56,438 nt of DNA from assembly GCA_001443495.1 (NCBI GenBank), contig LDXR01000018.1:1-56438 (forward strand), read 5' to 3'. This DNA comes from a candidate division NC10 bacterium CSP1-5. GTDB lineage: Bacteria; Methylomirabilota; Methylomirabilia; Methylomirabilales; CSP1-5. Both the position numbers and the translations under genes were made by a program. Below the pieces are notes generated by a model. It ran no database searches, was not told the DNA's origin, and saw only the letters and a list, made by a program, of their open reading frames with translations. Positions 1 through 7,464 of this stretch are shown here, one piece after another. Every line of letters begins with the position of its first letter. The first letter of the stretch is position 1.

Positions 1-45
1 GAGGACCTGAACGACCTAATTGCCTATCTGAAGACGCTTCGCTGA
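1..45 (+). CDS. C-terminal end of a c-type cytochrome (partial)
   Basis: The first 14 codons read EDLNDLIAYLKTLR and then TGA. An acidic turn followed by a LIAYLKTLR helix is the usual last helix of a monohaem class I cytochrome c domain. The haem-binding CxxCH motif and the axial Met lie upstream of the window, so the protein cannot be identified further. The gene ends four bases before the next start, which suggests co-transcription with the small membrane genes that follow. A cytochrome would suit the respiratory or copper theme of this block. The identification rests only on the tail helix. Confidence 0.55.
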   Translation, partial: EDLNDLIAYLKTLR

Positions 46-49
46 TTTC

Positions 50-322
50 ATGAGACAGGGGGTGATGCCGATGATGCCGTGGGGAATGATGTGGGGTCCC
101 GGGTGGGGCCCGGGCTACGGGCTCTTTGGATGGCTCATGATGCTACTGTTCTGGATCCTTATCATTGTCGGGGCTGTCTTGATCATCCGGTGGCTGGTCA
201 CGGAGACGGGATCACGGGGCGCTGCGGGGGGAGACACAACGCTGGACATCCTCAAGCGACGTTACGCCAAGGGGGAGATTACCAAGGACCAGTTTGAGGC
301 GATGAAGCAGGATCTATCTTAG
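50..322 (+). CDS. Small SHOCT-domain membrane protein
   Basis: A 90-residue protein. A Met/Trp/Gly-rich N-terminus leads into one strong transmembrane segment at about residues 24-48 (LFGWLMMLLFWILIIVGAVL). The C-terminal 30 residues (LDILKRRYAKGEITKDQFE) are a classic SHOCT motif, a short helical module found at the ends of small membrane and regulatory proteins, probably for oligomer contacts. The first ATG at 50 has no Shine-Dalgarno. The in-frame ATG at 71 lies 8 bases after AGGGGG and may be the true start. Such proteins are common beside copper and heavy-metal resistance genes. The domain call is confident; the biological role is unknown. Confidence 0.85.
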   Translation: MRQGVMPMMPWGMMWGPGWGPGYGLFGWLMMLLFWILIIVGAVLIIRWLVTETGSRGAAGGDTTLDILKRRYAKGEITKDQFEAMKQDLS

Positions 323-346
323 CGTCGATCCGAAGGGAGCAAGACG

Positions 347-730
347 ATGCTGTACATTACCGAGACTAAGAAAGCTTTTGATACAGCCGTCAAGGATCTC
401 GAGGAAGCCGTGAAGCGGAACAAATACGGTGTCCTCCACGTCCACGATGTGCAAAAGACCCTGAAGGAGAAGGGGATCGATTTCCCTAACCGGGTTCGCA
501 TTCTGGAGGTGTGCAATCCCCAACGGGCGAGCCGTGTCCTCACCGCCCACATGCCGGTCAATCTCGCCCTCCCCTGTCGGATCTCGGTCTTCGAGGAGGG
601 GGGCAAGGTCAAGATCGGGATGATCAAGCCGACCTTCTTGCTCTCCATCTTCCCGCAGCGCGGGGAGCTGAAGGCGGAGGCCGAGGGCGTCGAGCAGGAC
701 ACGATCCGGATCATCGAAGAGGCCCGCTAA
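347..730 (+). CDS. DUF302 domain protein
   Basis: A 127-residue soluble protein with no signal peptide. It shows the DUF302 layout: an N-terminal strand and helix (FDTAVKDLEEAVKRNKYGVL), the central VRILEVCNPQRASRVL stretch containing the family Cys-Asn-Pro, and the PCRISVFEEGGKVKIGMIKP strand pair with the second conserved Cys. DUF302 proteins are small alpha/beta proteins, often found next to cytochromes, copper ATPases and YHS proteins. Their biochemical role is not established. The start has a GGGAG ribosome site ten bases upstream. The gene sits 24 bases after the SHOCT gene, in the same direction, and is probably in its operon. Confidence 0.9.
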   Translation: MLYITETKKAFDTAVKDLEEAVKRNKYGVLHVHDVQKTLKEKGIDFPNRVRILEVCNPQRASRVLTAHMPVNLALPCRISVFEEGGKVKIGMIKPTFLLSIFPQRGELKAEAEGVEQDTIRIIEEAR

Positions 731-781
731 CACCATAGGAACGAGGGACGGGCGCCCGGCAAGGGCGGGGAGGATGGATCC

Positions 782-1045
782 ATGAAGCCGCTCAGCTGGA
801 AAGTCATGACGTCGAGCGTAGGGACCTTTGGTGCGGTGATGTACGTCTCCTGCGTCGTGTACGGCCTCCTGGTCCCGGAGGAATTCCACGCCGCGCAGCT
901 CTTGGAGGCCGTGCTACCGGGCTTCCGGTGGCTGACTGTCGGCAGCTTTTTCCTCGGCCTCGCCGAGACCTTTCTTTACGGTGCGTACGCGGGGCTGGTC
1001 TTTACCCCCATCTACAACTACTTCTCGCGCCGGTGGACGCGCTGA
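782..1045 (+). CDS. DUF5676-type membrane protein
   Basis: An 87-residue protein with two hydrophobic segments (about residues 13-33 and 49-75). The pattern matches the DUF5676 family of small inner-membrane proteins: a leading Ser/Thr-rich amphipathic start, a first helix with an aromatic-cysteine pair, then WLTVGSFFLGLAETFLYGAY and a short basic tail YFSRRWTR. Members recur in copper, mercury and cytochrome clusters with YHS, SHOCT and DUF2933 proteins; no activity is known. The start codon follows GGAGG at good spacing. The gene lies between DUF302 and DUF2933 genes in one transcription unit. Confidence 0.75.
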   Translation: MKPLSWKVMTSSVGTFGAVMYVSCVVYGLLVPEEFHAAQLLEAVLPGFRWLTVGSFFLGLAETFLYGAYAGLVFTPIYNYFSRRWTR

Positions 1046-1060
1046 GCCTGGGAGGGTGAG

Positions 1061-1330
1061 ATGACCCACGGAGAAAAACCGCAAGGACGTGACTGGCTCT
1101 GGTCGTCGACTAGTCTGGCGCTGCTCGGTTTCCTGGCCATCGCAGCGTTCTTCATGTTCACGGAGCACCGGGCACATTTCTTCGGTATCCTCCCCTACCT
1201 GCTGCTGCTTGCCTGCCCGCTGCTGCACCTGTTCATGCACGGGAAGCACGGCGGGCATGGAGGAGGCGATGGAGGCCGCGCCGATCGTCCCGAGACCCAT
1301 AAGCACGATCATCACGGAGACGAGAAATGA
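1061..1330 (+). CDS. DUF2933-type membrane protein with His-rich tail
   Basis: An 89-residue protein with two transmembrane segments (about residues 17-35 and 42-58). The second ends in the DUF2933 signature LLLACPLLHLFMHGKHGGHG. The last 30 residues are rich in His, Asp and Gly (HKHDHHGDEK), a likely metal-binding cytoplasmic or periplasmic tail. This fits the copper-handling neighbourhood, but binding is inference. The start has GGAGGG a few bases upstream. The stop overlaps the next gene's ATG by four bases (ATGA), so translation is probably coupled to the methyltransferase. Confidence 0.85.
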   Translation: MTHGEKPQGRDWLWSSTSLALLGFLAIAAFFMFTEHRAHFFGILPYLLLLACPLLHLFMHGKHGGHGGGDGGRADRPETHKHDHHGDEK

Positions 1331-1980
1331 GCGGCCCCCCTGCCTACGGCCTGTGGCTGTTGGTGATCATCAACTCATTGGTCTTCATCATGTTTGCCTT
1401 CAGCTTCACGCATCCGCGGACCGGCCGTGACTGGCGTTCCTTCGGGGCCTTCTCGGCCTTCATCGTCGCGCTCTTCACCGAGATGTACGGGTTCCCCTTG
1501 ACGATTTATCTGCTCTCCGGCTGGTTGGGGAGTCGCTATCCCGGACTGGACCTCCTCTCCCACGATGCCGGGCACCTCTGGAACACGTTGCTCGGCTGGA
1601 AGGGCGATCCACATTTCAACCCCCTGCATTTGTTGAGCAACGTCTTCATTTTCGGCGGGTTCATTCTGCTCTACTCCGCATGGAAGGTCCTCTACGAGGC
1701 CCAGCGCACCCGCACCCTGGCGACGACCGGTCCGTACTCGTACATCCGGCACCCCCAGTATGCCGGGTTCACGCTGATCATGCTCGGCTTCCTGTTCCAG
1801 TGGCCCACTATACTAACGCTGCTGATGTTTCCCGTACTCGTCTTCATGTACGTGAGGCTGGCGCGGCGCGAGGAGCGCGAGGTCCTGGCAGAATTCGGCG
1901 AGGCTTACGCCCGCTACGCCGCGCAAACCCCGGCGTTCCTTCCGCGCGTTGGACGGCAGGCACTACCGGAGGGATCGTAG
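1327..1980 (+). CDS. Isoprenylcysteine carboxyl methyltransferase-family membrane enzyme
   Basis: A 217-residue polytopic membrane protein with about five transmembrane stretches. The C-terminal half has the ICMT/PEMT-type SAM-binding pattern TTGPYSYIRHPQYAGF, followed by a hydrophobic pair and a charged end RREEREVLAEFGEAYARY. These are the cofactor-binding and active-site elements of the family. Bacterial members methylate isoprenoid-like carboxylates, thiols or lipids; the substrate here cannot be read from sequence. The gene overlaps the DUF2933 gene upstream. It is followed without a gap by a second DUF2933-like reading frame that lacks a start codon. Confidence 0.85.
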   Translation: MSGPPAYGLWLLVIINSLVFIMFAFSFTHPRTGRDWRSFGAFSAFIVALFTEMYGFPLTIYLLSGWLGSRYPGLDLLSHDAGHLWNTLLGWKGDPHFNPLHLLSNVFIFGGFILLYSAWKVLYEAQRTRTLATTGPYSYIRHPQYAGFTLIMLGFLFQWPTILTLLMFPVLVFMYVRLARREEREVLAEFGEAYARYAAQTPAFLPRVGRQALPEGS

Positions 1981-1982
1981 GG

Positions 1983-2114
1983 GTCAGCTGGAACAGTGCC
2001 CTCTTCTTCCTCTTCGTCCTCGCGTGTCCGTTGATGCATCTCTTGGGGATGCACGGAGGGCACCACCGGCCAAAGGGCGGAGAAGAGCAAGGATTTCTGA
2101 GGAAAGAAGGATAA
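1983..2114 (+). pseudogene. DUF2933-like small membrane ORF without a start codon
   Basis: A frame running through SWNSALFFLFVLACPLMHLL and a Gly/His-rich tail to TAA at 2112 clearly resembles the DUF2933 protein at 1061-1330 (shared LLxACPLxHL and GHG-type tail). The position where a start is expected, one codon before the Ser and nine bases after a GGAGGG ribosome site at 1968-1973, reads GTC instead of GTG. No ATG or GTG occurs in frame before the hydrophobic segment. A TTG at 2031 would leave out the membrane helix. The frame is therefore either a gene that has just lost its start, one using a non-standard start, or a sequence error. Confidence 0.55.
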
Positions 2115-2118
2115 AGCG

Positions 2119-2586
2119 ATGGAGCAGACGGATTTTGAAGCGGATCTGGACAACAAGCCATCTCGCAGGAAATTCATCAACTGGTTCCTCAACACCACGG
2201 CCGGGGCATTCCTCCTCTCGGTGTTCTATCCGGTGGCCCGGTATCTGATTCCGCCGAAGGTTGAGGAATCGACAGCAGCCACAGTCACGCCGCCGATCAA
2301 GCCTGCGGACGTGAAGCCGAACTCGGGGCAGATCTTCAAGTTCGGGAAGCGTCCGGCGATCCTCATCCGGACTCCCGGGGGCGATCTCCGGGCCTTCTCT
2401 GCCGTCTGCACGCACCTGGCCTGCACGGTGCAGTACCGGTCCGACCTCGGCCACATCTGGTGTGCATGCCACAACGGGCACTATGACCTCAACGGCATCA
2501 ACATCGCCGGTCCGCCTCCGCGCCCGCTGGAACCCTACGTCGTGAATGTGCGTGGGGACCGGATCGTGGTGAGCAAGAGCGCCTGA
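2119..2586 (+). CDS. Rieske [2Fe-2S] protein (QcrA/PetC type)
   Basis: A 155-residue membrane-anchored Rieske protein. After a charged start comes a Tat-like or anchor segment (SRRKFINWFLNTTAGAFLLS). The cluster-binding fold carries CTHLAC (Cys97, His99, disulfide Cys102) and CACH (Cys115, His118, disulfide Cys117). All four cluster ligands and both disulfide cysteines are present. The family transfers electrons from quinol to cytochrome c in bc-type complexes. No cytochrome b gene is visible downstream, so the partner may be encoded elsewhere, or the protein serves a non-bc oxidoreductase. The start at 2119 follows a GAAAGAAGGA ribosome site. Confidence 0.92.
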   Translation: MEQTDFEADLDNKPSRRKFINWFLNTTAGAFLLSVFYPVARYLIPPKVEESTAATVTPPIKPADVKPNSGQIFKFGKRPAILIRTPGGDLRAFSAVCTHLACTVQYRSDLGHIWCACHNGHYDLNGINIAGPPPRPLEPYVVNVRGDRIVVSKSA

Positions 2587-2682
2587 CGCCACTACTAGCC
2601 ATAATTAACATGGGTCCGCCTGCACGCAGCAGGATGACTTTGGCGCCGTGGGATCCCGGCTGCTGTCAGCGGGGAGGACTGC

Positions 2683-2847
2683 GTGAAGCTCACCATCGGT
2701 GTCATGGGATCAAGCGGTGGGAATCTGGGCGAGGAGGTGCTCAAGAAGGCGTATCGACTCGGTGAGGCGATTGCCGAGCGGGACGCGACCCTGATCACCG
2801 GAGGCTGCCCGGGGCTCCCCGGCATTCTTTCCGCATGTTGGGGTTAA
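2683..2847 (+). pseudogene. Truncated duplicate of the LOG-family gene
   Basis: A GTG start after GGGGAGGA opens a 54-codon frame. Its first 46 residues match the start of the intact gene at 6881-7462 in all but about four positions (GVMGSSGG, LGEEVLKKAYRLGEAIAERD, LITGGCPGLP). At about 2820 the similarity stops abruptly and the frame ends after eight unrelated codons. The nucleotide match over roughly 138 bases is about 85%, so the copy is not recent. The active-site half of the fold is absent, so it cannot be functional as an enzyme. Together with the intact gene it brackets the protease, YHS and phosphorylase genes. Confidence 0.85.
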
Positions 2848-2893
2848 GGCACGATTGGAGGAATCGTAGCATGGTGATAGAGGGGAATGTGCG

Positions 2894-4417
2894 ATGAATG
2901 CGGTGCTCGTAATTTTGGCATTGGCTCTCGTTTTCTATTTCATGCAACGGATGCACGGGCAGCTTGGTGGATGTAAGCACGGGCACGCCCACGGGCGCCA
3001 CGGGCACCAGGCGGGTTCGCCCGAAGACACAGCTGGCGCTCACGGAGCGCGACCGCAGGCCAGAGCGAGCGCGGGCCCAAGTCTCGCGTCGCTCCTTGTC
3101 ATCACCCTGATTCTGCTGCTTCCGCTCATGTTGCTCCACAGGGCGGCCCCTCCAGGTTCCCCGGTTCATCCCCTCCTCTTCTGGGGAGCCCTGCTCCTCC
3201 CGTTCCTGGTCATCCCGTTCCTAAGAGGGGCGGGACATCTTAAGAGCCGCGAACAGATGATGGCCGAACTAGAGACGGAACAGAAAGCCCAGGAGGCCGA
3301 GTGGCGCCAGCAGCGGCTCCAGGTCGTGGGTCCGCTCGCGGACCGGACGTCCCGAGAGATGGAGATCGAGGCGACGCGGTACGAGCGGGATTTGGTGATC
3401 TTCGAAGGCTCACTACGCACCGAGCCCGAGGGGGCATATAAAAGGCTCGAGCCGAGTTTCCGCGAGATGGACCGTTCCCTACGGATATTAGAGGGTGAAG
3501 AGGGTCGAACCCTCGTCGTGGCTGTCCCGATCCCAGCGGAGGAGGTTCAGCGTGTTCGCGAAAGCTTTGCGGTCCCCCTGTTGATGTTCGCCGCGACGCT
3601 CGTAACCACGACCTGGGCCGGGGCGCTCCATCAGGGCGTAGACATCTGGCAGGAGCCAGCTCGCTTTGCCGTTGGCCTTCCCTACTCCCTTACGCTCATG
3701 GCAATCCTACTCGTCCACGAACTCGGCCATTACATTGCAGGCCGGATTCACGGCATTAGAGTGTCGCTTCCCTACTTTATCCCGGTTCCTATGGGACTCG
3801 GGACCTTCGGCGCGTTCATCCGGATCCGGGGAGCGATCCCCGATCGCCGAAAACTCTTCGACGTTGGGGTGGCTGGACCGCTCGCGGGTCTGGTGATCGC
3901 CCTTCCCGCGCTCTACTTTGGGCTTTCCGGGACGGTGGCGGCTCCATCCGGGCCGGGAGTCAACCTCTCGGGTTCGATGCTCCTGGCATGGCTCTACGGC
4001 CTCGCCAACGGGACCTCCGTCCGCCCCGACCACGTCGTGGCGCTCAGCCCCCTGGGGTTCGCCGGCTGGCTCGGCCTCCTTGTCACCGCGTTGAATCTGA
4101 TCCCTGTAGGGCAGCTCGATGGGGGCCATGTCGCCTACGCGCTCTTCGGAAGGCGCCGCGCGGAGACGCTCGGCTGGGTGGCCTTCTTCCTCCTCCTGGC
4201 GCTCGGCATCTTTTACTGGTCCGGGTGGCTCACCTGGGCGATCCTGATCTTTTTACTGGGCGGGGTCAAGCACGAGCCGGCTCTAAACGAGTTGCCCTTG
4301 CCCGGATGGCAGAGACGGGCCATCGGCGCCCTCGCTTTCGTTTTGCTCTTCCTGATCATGGCGCCGGTTCCCCACCGATTCATGACCGCCCTGGGGATCC
4401 TCTGCCCTTACCTGTAA
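2894..4417 (+). CDS. Site-2-protease-type (M50) intramembrane metalloprotease
   Basis: A 507-residue polytopic membrane protein. The zinc site HELGH is at residues 275-279, and the partner aspartate lies in the NLIPVGQLDGGH motif (Asp409), the two hallmarks of M50 site-2 proteases. The long N-terminal part has a single membrane helix, a His-rich stretch (HGHAHGRHGHQ, about residues 28-40), two more helices and a soluble domain of about 120 residues, resembling EGY-type plant/cyanobacterial members. This family cleaves membrane-bound regulators or envelope proteins. The His-rich loop suggests metal sensing, but that is inference. It is followed 53 bases later by a YHS gene. Confidence 0.88.
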   Translation: MNAVLVILALALVFYFMQRMHGQLGGCKHGHAHGRHGHQAGSPEDTAGAHGARPQARASAGPSLASLLVITLILLLPLMLLHRAAPPGSPVHPLLFWGALLLPFLVIPFLRGAGHLKSREQMMAELETEQKAQEAEWRQQRLQVVGPLADRTSREMEIEATRYERDLVIFEGSLRTEPEGAYKRLEPSFREMDRSLRILEGEEGRTLVVAVPIPAEEVQRVRESFAVPLLMFAATLVTTTWAGALHQGVDIWQEPARFAVGLPYSLTLMAILLVHELGHYIAGRIHGIRVSLPYFIPVPMGLGTFGAFIRIRGAIPDRRKLFDVGVAGPLAGLVIALPALYFGLSGTVAAPSGPGVNLSGSMLLAWLYGLANGTSVRPDHVVALSPLGFAGWLGLLVTALNLIPVGQLDGGHVAYALFGRRRAETLGWVAFFLLLALGIFYWSGWLTWAILIFLLGGVKHEPALNELPLPGWQRRAIGALAFVLLFLIMAPVPHRFMTALGILCPYL

Positions 4418-4470
4418 GGAGCGAGATGTGGAATGGAGGAATCTTAACTCACGATTGAAGGAGGTCAATC

Positions 4471-4617
4471 ATGGCAAAGGATCCGGTGTGCGGGATGAAT
4501 GTGGATGAGGGAAAAGCCGCAGCAACAGCGGTTTTCGGCGGCAAGACCTACTACTTTTGCTCGGCCGCCTGCAAGGCGACGTTCGAAAAGACGCCGGCCA
4601 AGTACATCAAGAGCTGA
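4471..4617 (+). CDS. Free-standing YHS-domain protein
   Basis: A 48-residue protein preceded by GAAGGAGG. It begins MAKDPVCGMNVDEGKA and ends with TYYFCSAACKATF and a short basic tail, which is a complete YHS domain and nothing more. The conserved cysteines are CG, and Cys-x3-Cys in CSAAC. YHS modules bind copper or other soft metals and occur fused to CopA-type ATPases. The same domain is fused to the CopA at 8921, so this copy looks like a detached cytosolic metal carrier for the same system. The metal role is inferred from the family and context. Confidence 0.9.
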   Translation: MAKDPVCGMNVDEGKAAATAVFGGKTYYFCSAACKATFEKTPAKYIKS

Positions 4618-4623
4618 ACCGTC

Positions 4624-6795
4624 ATGACCCTGATCCCTTTGCCAATTGCACGTCTCCCGGAGCTGGCCCGGAACCTCTGGTGGAGCTGGCACCCGGAGGC
4701 CCGAGACCTCTTTGAAGAGCTGGAACGGGCCGTCCTGGATCCACCTCACCACAACCCACTCAGCCTTCTTCAAGGGATGCGCGAAGGGGAGCTGGAACTG
4801 CGCGCAAAGGATCCGGAATTCATCAAGCGATACAACGCGGTAGTGGCCGCCTTCGATGACGATATGGCAGGGAAGACTACCAGGTTCGCCTCACGGTTCC
4901 CCCACCTCACGGCCTCGCCGGTGGCGTACTTCTCTGCCGAGTTCGGGGTTCACAGCGCGCTCCCGGTGTACGCAGGAGGCCTCGGGATCCTGGCGGGCGA
5001 CATCGCCAAGGAGGCGAGCGACCTCGGGGTGCCGCTTGTCGGCGTGGGGTTCATGTACCCGCAGGGCTACTTCCGCCAGCACGTGTCGGCCGACGGCCGC
5101 CAGCAAGAGATCTACGAGCGCCTCGACCGGGCGCTGGCCCCTACGGAGCCGGCCTGCACCCAGCCCGGTCAGACCTGCGTGGTGCCCCTCCAGCTCCCGG
5201 ACCGCCTCCTCCATGTGGCGGTCTGGGTCGTGCGGCTCGGTCGCGTTGCACTCTATTTGATGGACACAGATCTCGACGCCAACGCGCCGTGGGACCGGGA
5301 ACTCTCAGCGCGCCTCTACGGTGGAGACCAGGAGTTGCGCCTCCGTCAGGAGATCGTCCTCGGGATCGGTGGCGTCCGCCTGCTCCGGGCCCTCGGGATT
5401 GCCCCGGCAATCTGGCACGCGAACGAGGGGCACTCGGCCCTCATGATGCTCGAGCGGGTGCGGGAGCTCATGGAGGCTGGCCGTACCTTTGACCAGGCGG
5501 TGGAAGAAGTCCGCGCCACGACGGTATTCACCAGCCACACGCCGGTGCCCGCCGGTCACGACGCCTTCCGCTTCTCCCTCGTCGAGAAGTATCTCAAGCA
5601 CCTGGGGGCCTACTGGCCAGATCTGGGGAGGACCCGGGATCGGCTCCTGTCACTCGCCACCCATCAGGAGCCCTCGGGGCCCGGTTTTAACATGACTGCC
5701 CTGGCTCTTCGGCTGAGCGGGCATCGGAACGCCGTGAGCCGTCGGCACGGGGAGGTCTCGCGTCGCATGTGGCGCCCGCTCTGGCCGTCACTCCCGGAGA
5801 CTGAGGTGCCTATTGCCTCCGTCACCAATGGCGTCCATGTCCCTTCGTGGGTGGCTCCAGAGTTCGACCGCCTCTACCGGGTCTATCTGAGCAAGGACTG
5901 GATCGCCCGGCATGACGATCCCGTCCTCTGGGAGGGTGTCGAGGCGATCCCCGATCGGGAACTCTGGGAGGCGCACCGCGCACTCAAGCTCCGGCTGCTG
6001 CGGTTCCTCCGCGACCGCGCCCGTCGCCGCTGGAGCGAGGAGCGGTCTGCCCTTTCCCAGGTCGTGGCGACCGGGACGCTGCTTGACCCCGAGGCGCTGA
6101 CCCTGGGCTTCGCGCGACGGTTCGCCGCCTACAAGCGGGCAACGCTGATCCTGCGGGATCCGGCGCGCCTCAGGGCGCTGCTCACGTACTCCCGCCACCC
6201 GGTGCAGATCATCTTCGCCGGAAAGGCCCATCCGGCCGACGAGCCCGCAAAGCAGCTCTTGCAGCAAGTCTATCGCGCGGCTCTTGACCCTGCCTACGGC
6301 GGTCGCATCGCCTTTGTCGAGGACTATGACATGCACGTGGCCTATCACCTCGTCCAGGGGGTAGACGTGTGGCTCAATACGCCCCGCCCGCCGCTGGAGG
6401 CCAGCGGGACGAGCGGCCAGAAGGCCGCCCTCAACGGGGTCCCGAACCTGAGCGTGCTCGACGGCTGGTGGGCCGAGGGATACGACGGCACGAATGGCTG
6501 GGCGATCGGTGCTCCCGAGGTCGGCCCCGAGGACAGCGAGGCCCGGGACGCGGCGGACGCCGGGGCCCTCTACCAGCTGCTCGAGACCGAGGTGGTCCCG
6601 CTCTACTACGAGCGGGATCCGACCGGCCTGCCGAAGCCGTGGCTGAGGCTGATGCGGCGAGCGATCCGGAGCGTCGCACCTCGTTTCAGCGCGCGGCGGA
6701 TGGTGAAAGAATATGTCGAGCAGCTGTACCTCCCGGCCTGGACCGCCGCGTCCACTTCAACAGGAACGTCCCGCGCCCGAAGTGATCGGCAATGA
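4624..6795 (+). CDS. glgP: Alpha-glucan (glycogen) phosphorylase, short GT35 type
   Basis: A 723-residue GT35 phosphorylase of the shorter bacterial/archaeal class. It starts with the class-typical LARNLWWSWHPEARDLFEEL, and contains the YFSAEFGVHSALPVYAGGLG glucan-binding segment, FTSHTPVPAGHDAF, and the cofactor region EASGTSGQKAALNG with the PLP lysine at residue 600. Relatives usually have GMK or similar here, so Gln before the Lys is a small deviation. The enzyme would release glucose-1-phosphate from storage glucan. Its start lies six bases after the YHS stop, so it is placed in the metal operon. No other glycogen genes are nearby. Confidence 0.93.
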   Translation: MTLIPLPIARLPELARNLWWSWHPEARDLFEELERAVLDPPHHNPLSLLQGMREGELELRAKDPEFIKRYNAVVAAFDDDMAGKTTRFASRFPHLTASPVAYFSAEFGVHSALPVYAGGLGILAGDIAKEASDLGVPLVGVGFMYPQGYFRQHVSADGRQQEIYERLDRALAPTEPACTQPGQTCVVPLQLPDRLLHVAVWVVRLGRVALYLMDTDLDANAPWDRELSARLYGGDQELRLRQEIVLGIGGVRLLRALGIAPAIWHANEGHSALMMLERVRELMEAGRTFDQAVEEVRATTVFTSHTPVPAGHDAFRFSLVEKYLKHLGAYWPDLGRTRDRLLSLATHQEPSGPGFNMTALALRLSGHRNAVSRRHGEVSRRMWRPLWPSLPETEVPIASVTNGVHVPSWVAPEFDRLYRVYLSKDWIARHDDPVLWEGVEAIPDRELWEAHRALKLRLLRFLRDRARRRWSEERSALSQVVATGTLLDPEALTLGFARRFAAYKRATLILRDPARLRALLTYSRHPVQIIFAGKAHPADEPAKQLLQQVYRAALDPAYGGRIAFVEDYDMHVAYHLVQGVDVWLNTPRPPLEASGTSGQKAALNGVPNLSVLDGWWAEGYDGTNGWAIGAPEVGPEDSEARDAADAGALYQLLETEVVPLYYERDPTGLPKPWLRLMRRAIRSVAPRFSARRMVKEYVEQLYLPAWTAASTSTGTSRARSDRQ

Positions 6796-6880
6796 TGGTT
6801 CTGGCTTTTGAACTGCGGGAGCTCATGCGTCAAAATCCGCGTGCTGGACGCGGACCCGAGTGTCACGGGAGGAGGACTAG

Positions 6881-7462
6881 ATGAAGCTCACGATCGGCGT
6901 GATGGGATCAAGCGGCGGCACCCTGGGCGAGGAGGTGCTCCGGAAAGCATACCGGCTCGGCGAGGCGATTGCCGAGCGGGACGCGATCCTGATTACGGGG
7001 GGCTGTCCCGGGCTCCCGTACGAAGCGGTCCGTGGGGCAAAGGCCACGGGAGGGCTCGTCGTCGGGATCTCGCCCGGCCTCTCCATTGACGAGCATCGTG
7101 GCAAATATGCTTCGCCGGTCGAAGGCTTCGACGTCTTGATCTACACGGGCAGTGGTCTCATGGGGCGGGAAATCACGAATATCCGGTCGTGTGACATCGT
7201 CGTGATCGCAGGCGGCCGGACCGGAACGCTAGGAGAGCTGGCGATCGCCTATGACGAGGGAAGACTGATCGGGGTGCTCACGGGGACCGGAGGGATCACC
7301 GAGATCGTGGAGGAGATCCTCCGGGTAAGCGGCAAAGAGACAGGTGCGTGCGTCTTGTACGATGACGACCCCGTCAAGCTCGTGGATCGACTAGTCCATT
7401 ACTATCAGACCGAGCACTTCCGAAGGCCCTCCTGCTTCTGCGGCGCGAGGGCTGAGGGATAG
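6881..7462 (+). CDS. LOG-family (lysine-decarboxylase-like) Rossmann protein
   Basis: A 193-residue single-domain Rossmann-like protein. The N-terminal GVMGSSGG loop, ILITGGCPGLPYEAVRGAK, and the DIVVIAGGRTGTLGELAIAY segment are the nucleotide-binding and active-site loops of the TIGR00725/LOG superfamily, in which GGxGT..E is diagnostic. Family members include cytokinin-riboside-monophosphate phosphoribohydrolases, but short members like this have no proven substrate. The C-terminal PSCFCG adds a Cys pair. The ATG follows GGGAGGAGG. The stop is two bases before the next start, indicating an operon with the metallo-beta-lactamase gene. A truncated duplicate lies at 2683. Confidence 0.85.
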   Translation: MKLTIGVMGSSGGTLGEEVLRKAYRLGEAIAERDAILITGGCPGLPYEAVRGAKATGGLVVGISPGLSIDEHRGKYASPVEGFDVLIYTGSGLMGREITNIRSCDIVVIAGGRTGTLGELAIAYDEGRLIGVLTGTGGITEIVEEILRVSGKETGACVLYDDDPVKLVDRLVHYYQTEHFRRPSCFCGARAEG

Positions 7463-7464
7463 CG

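Noticed and set aside
3486-3515. tRNA-like T-arm string (GGGTCGAACCCTC)
   Set aside because: No acceptor or anticodon stems around it, and it lies inside the site-2 protease coding frame.
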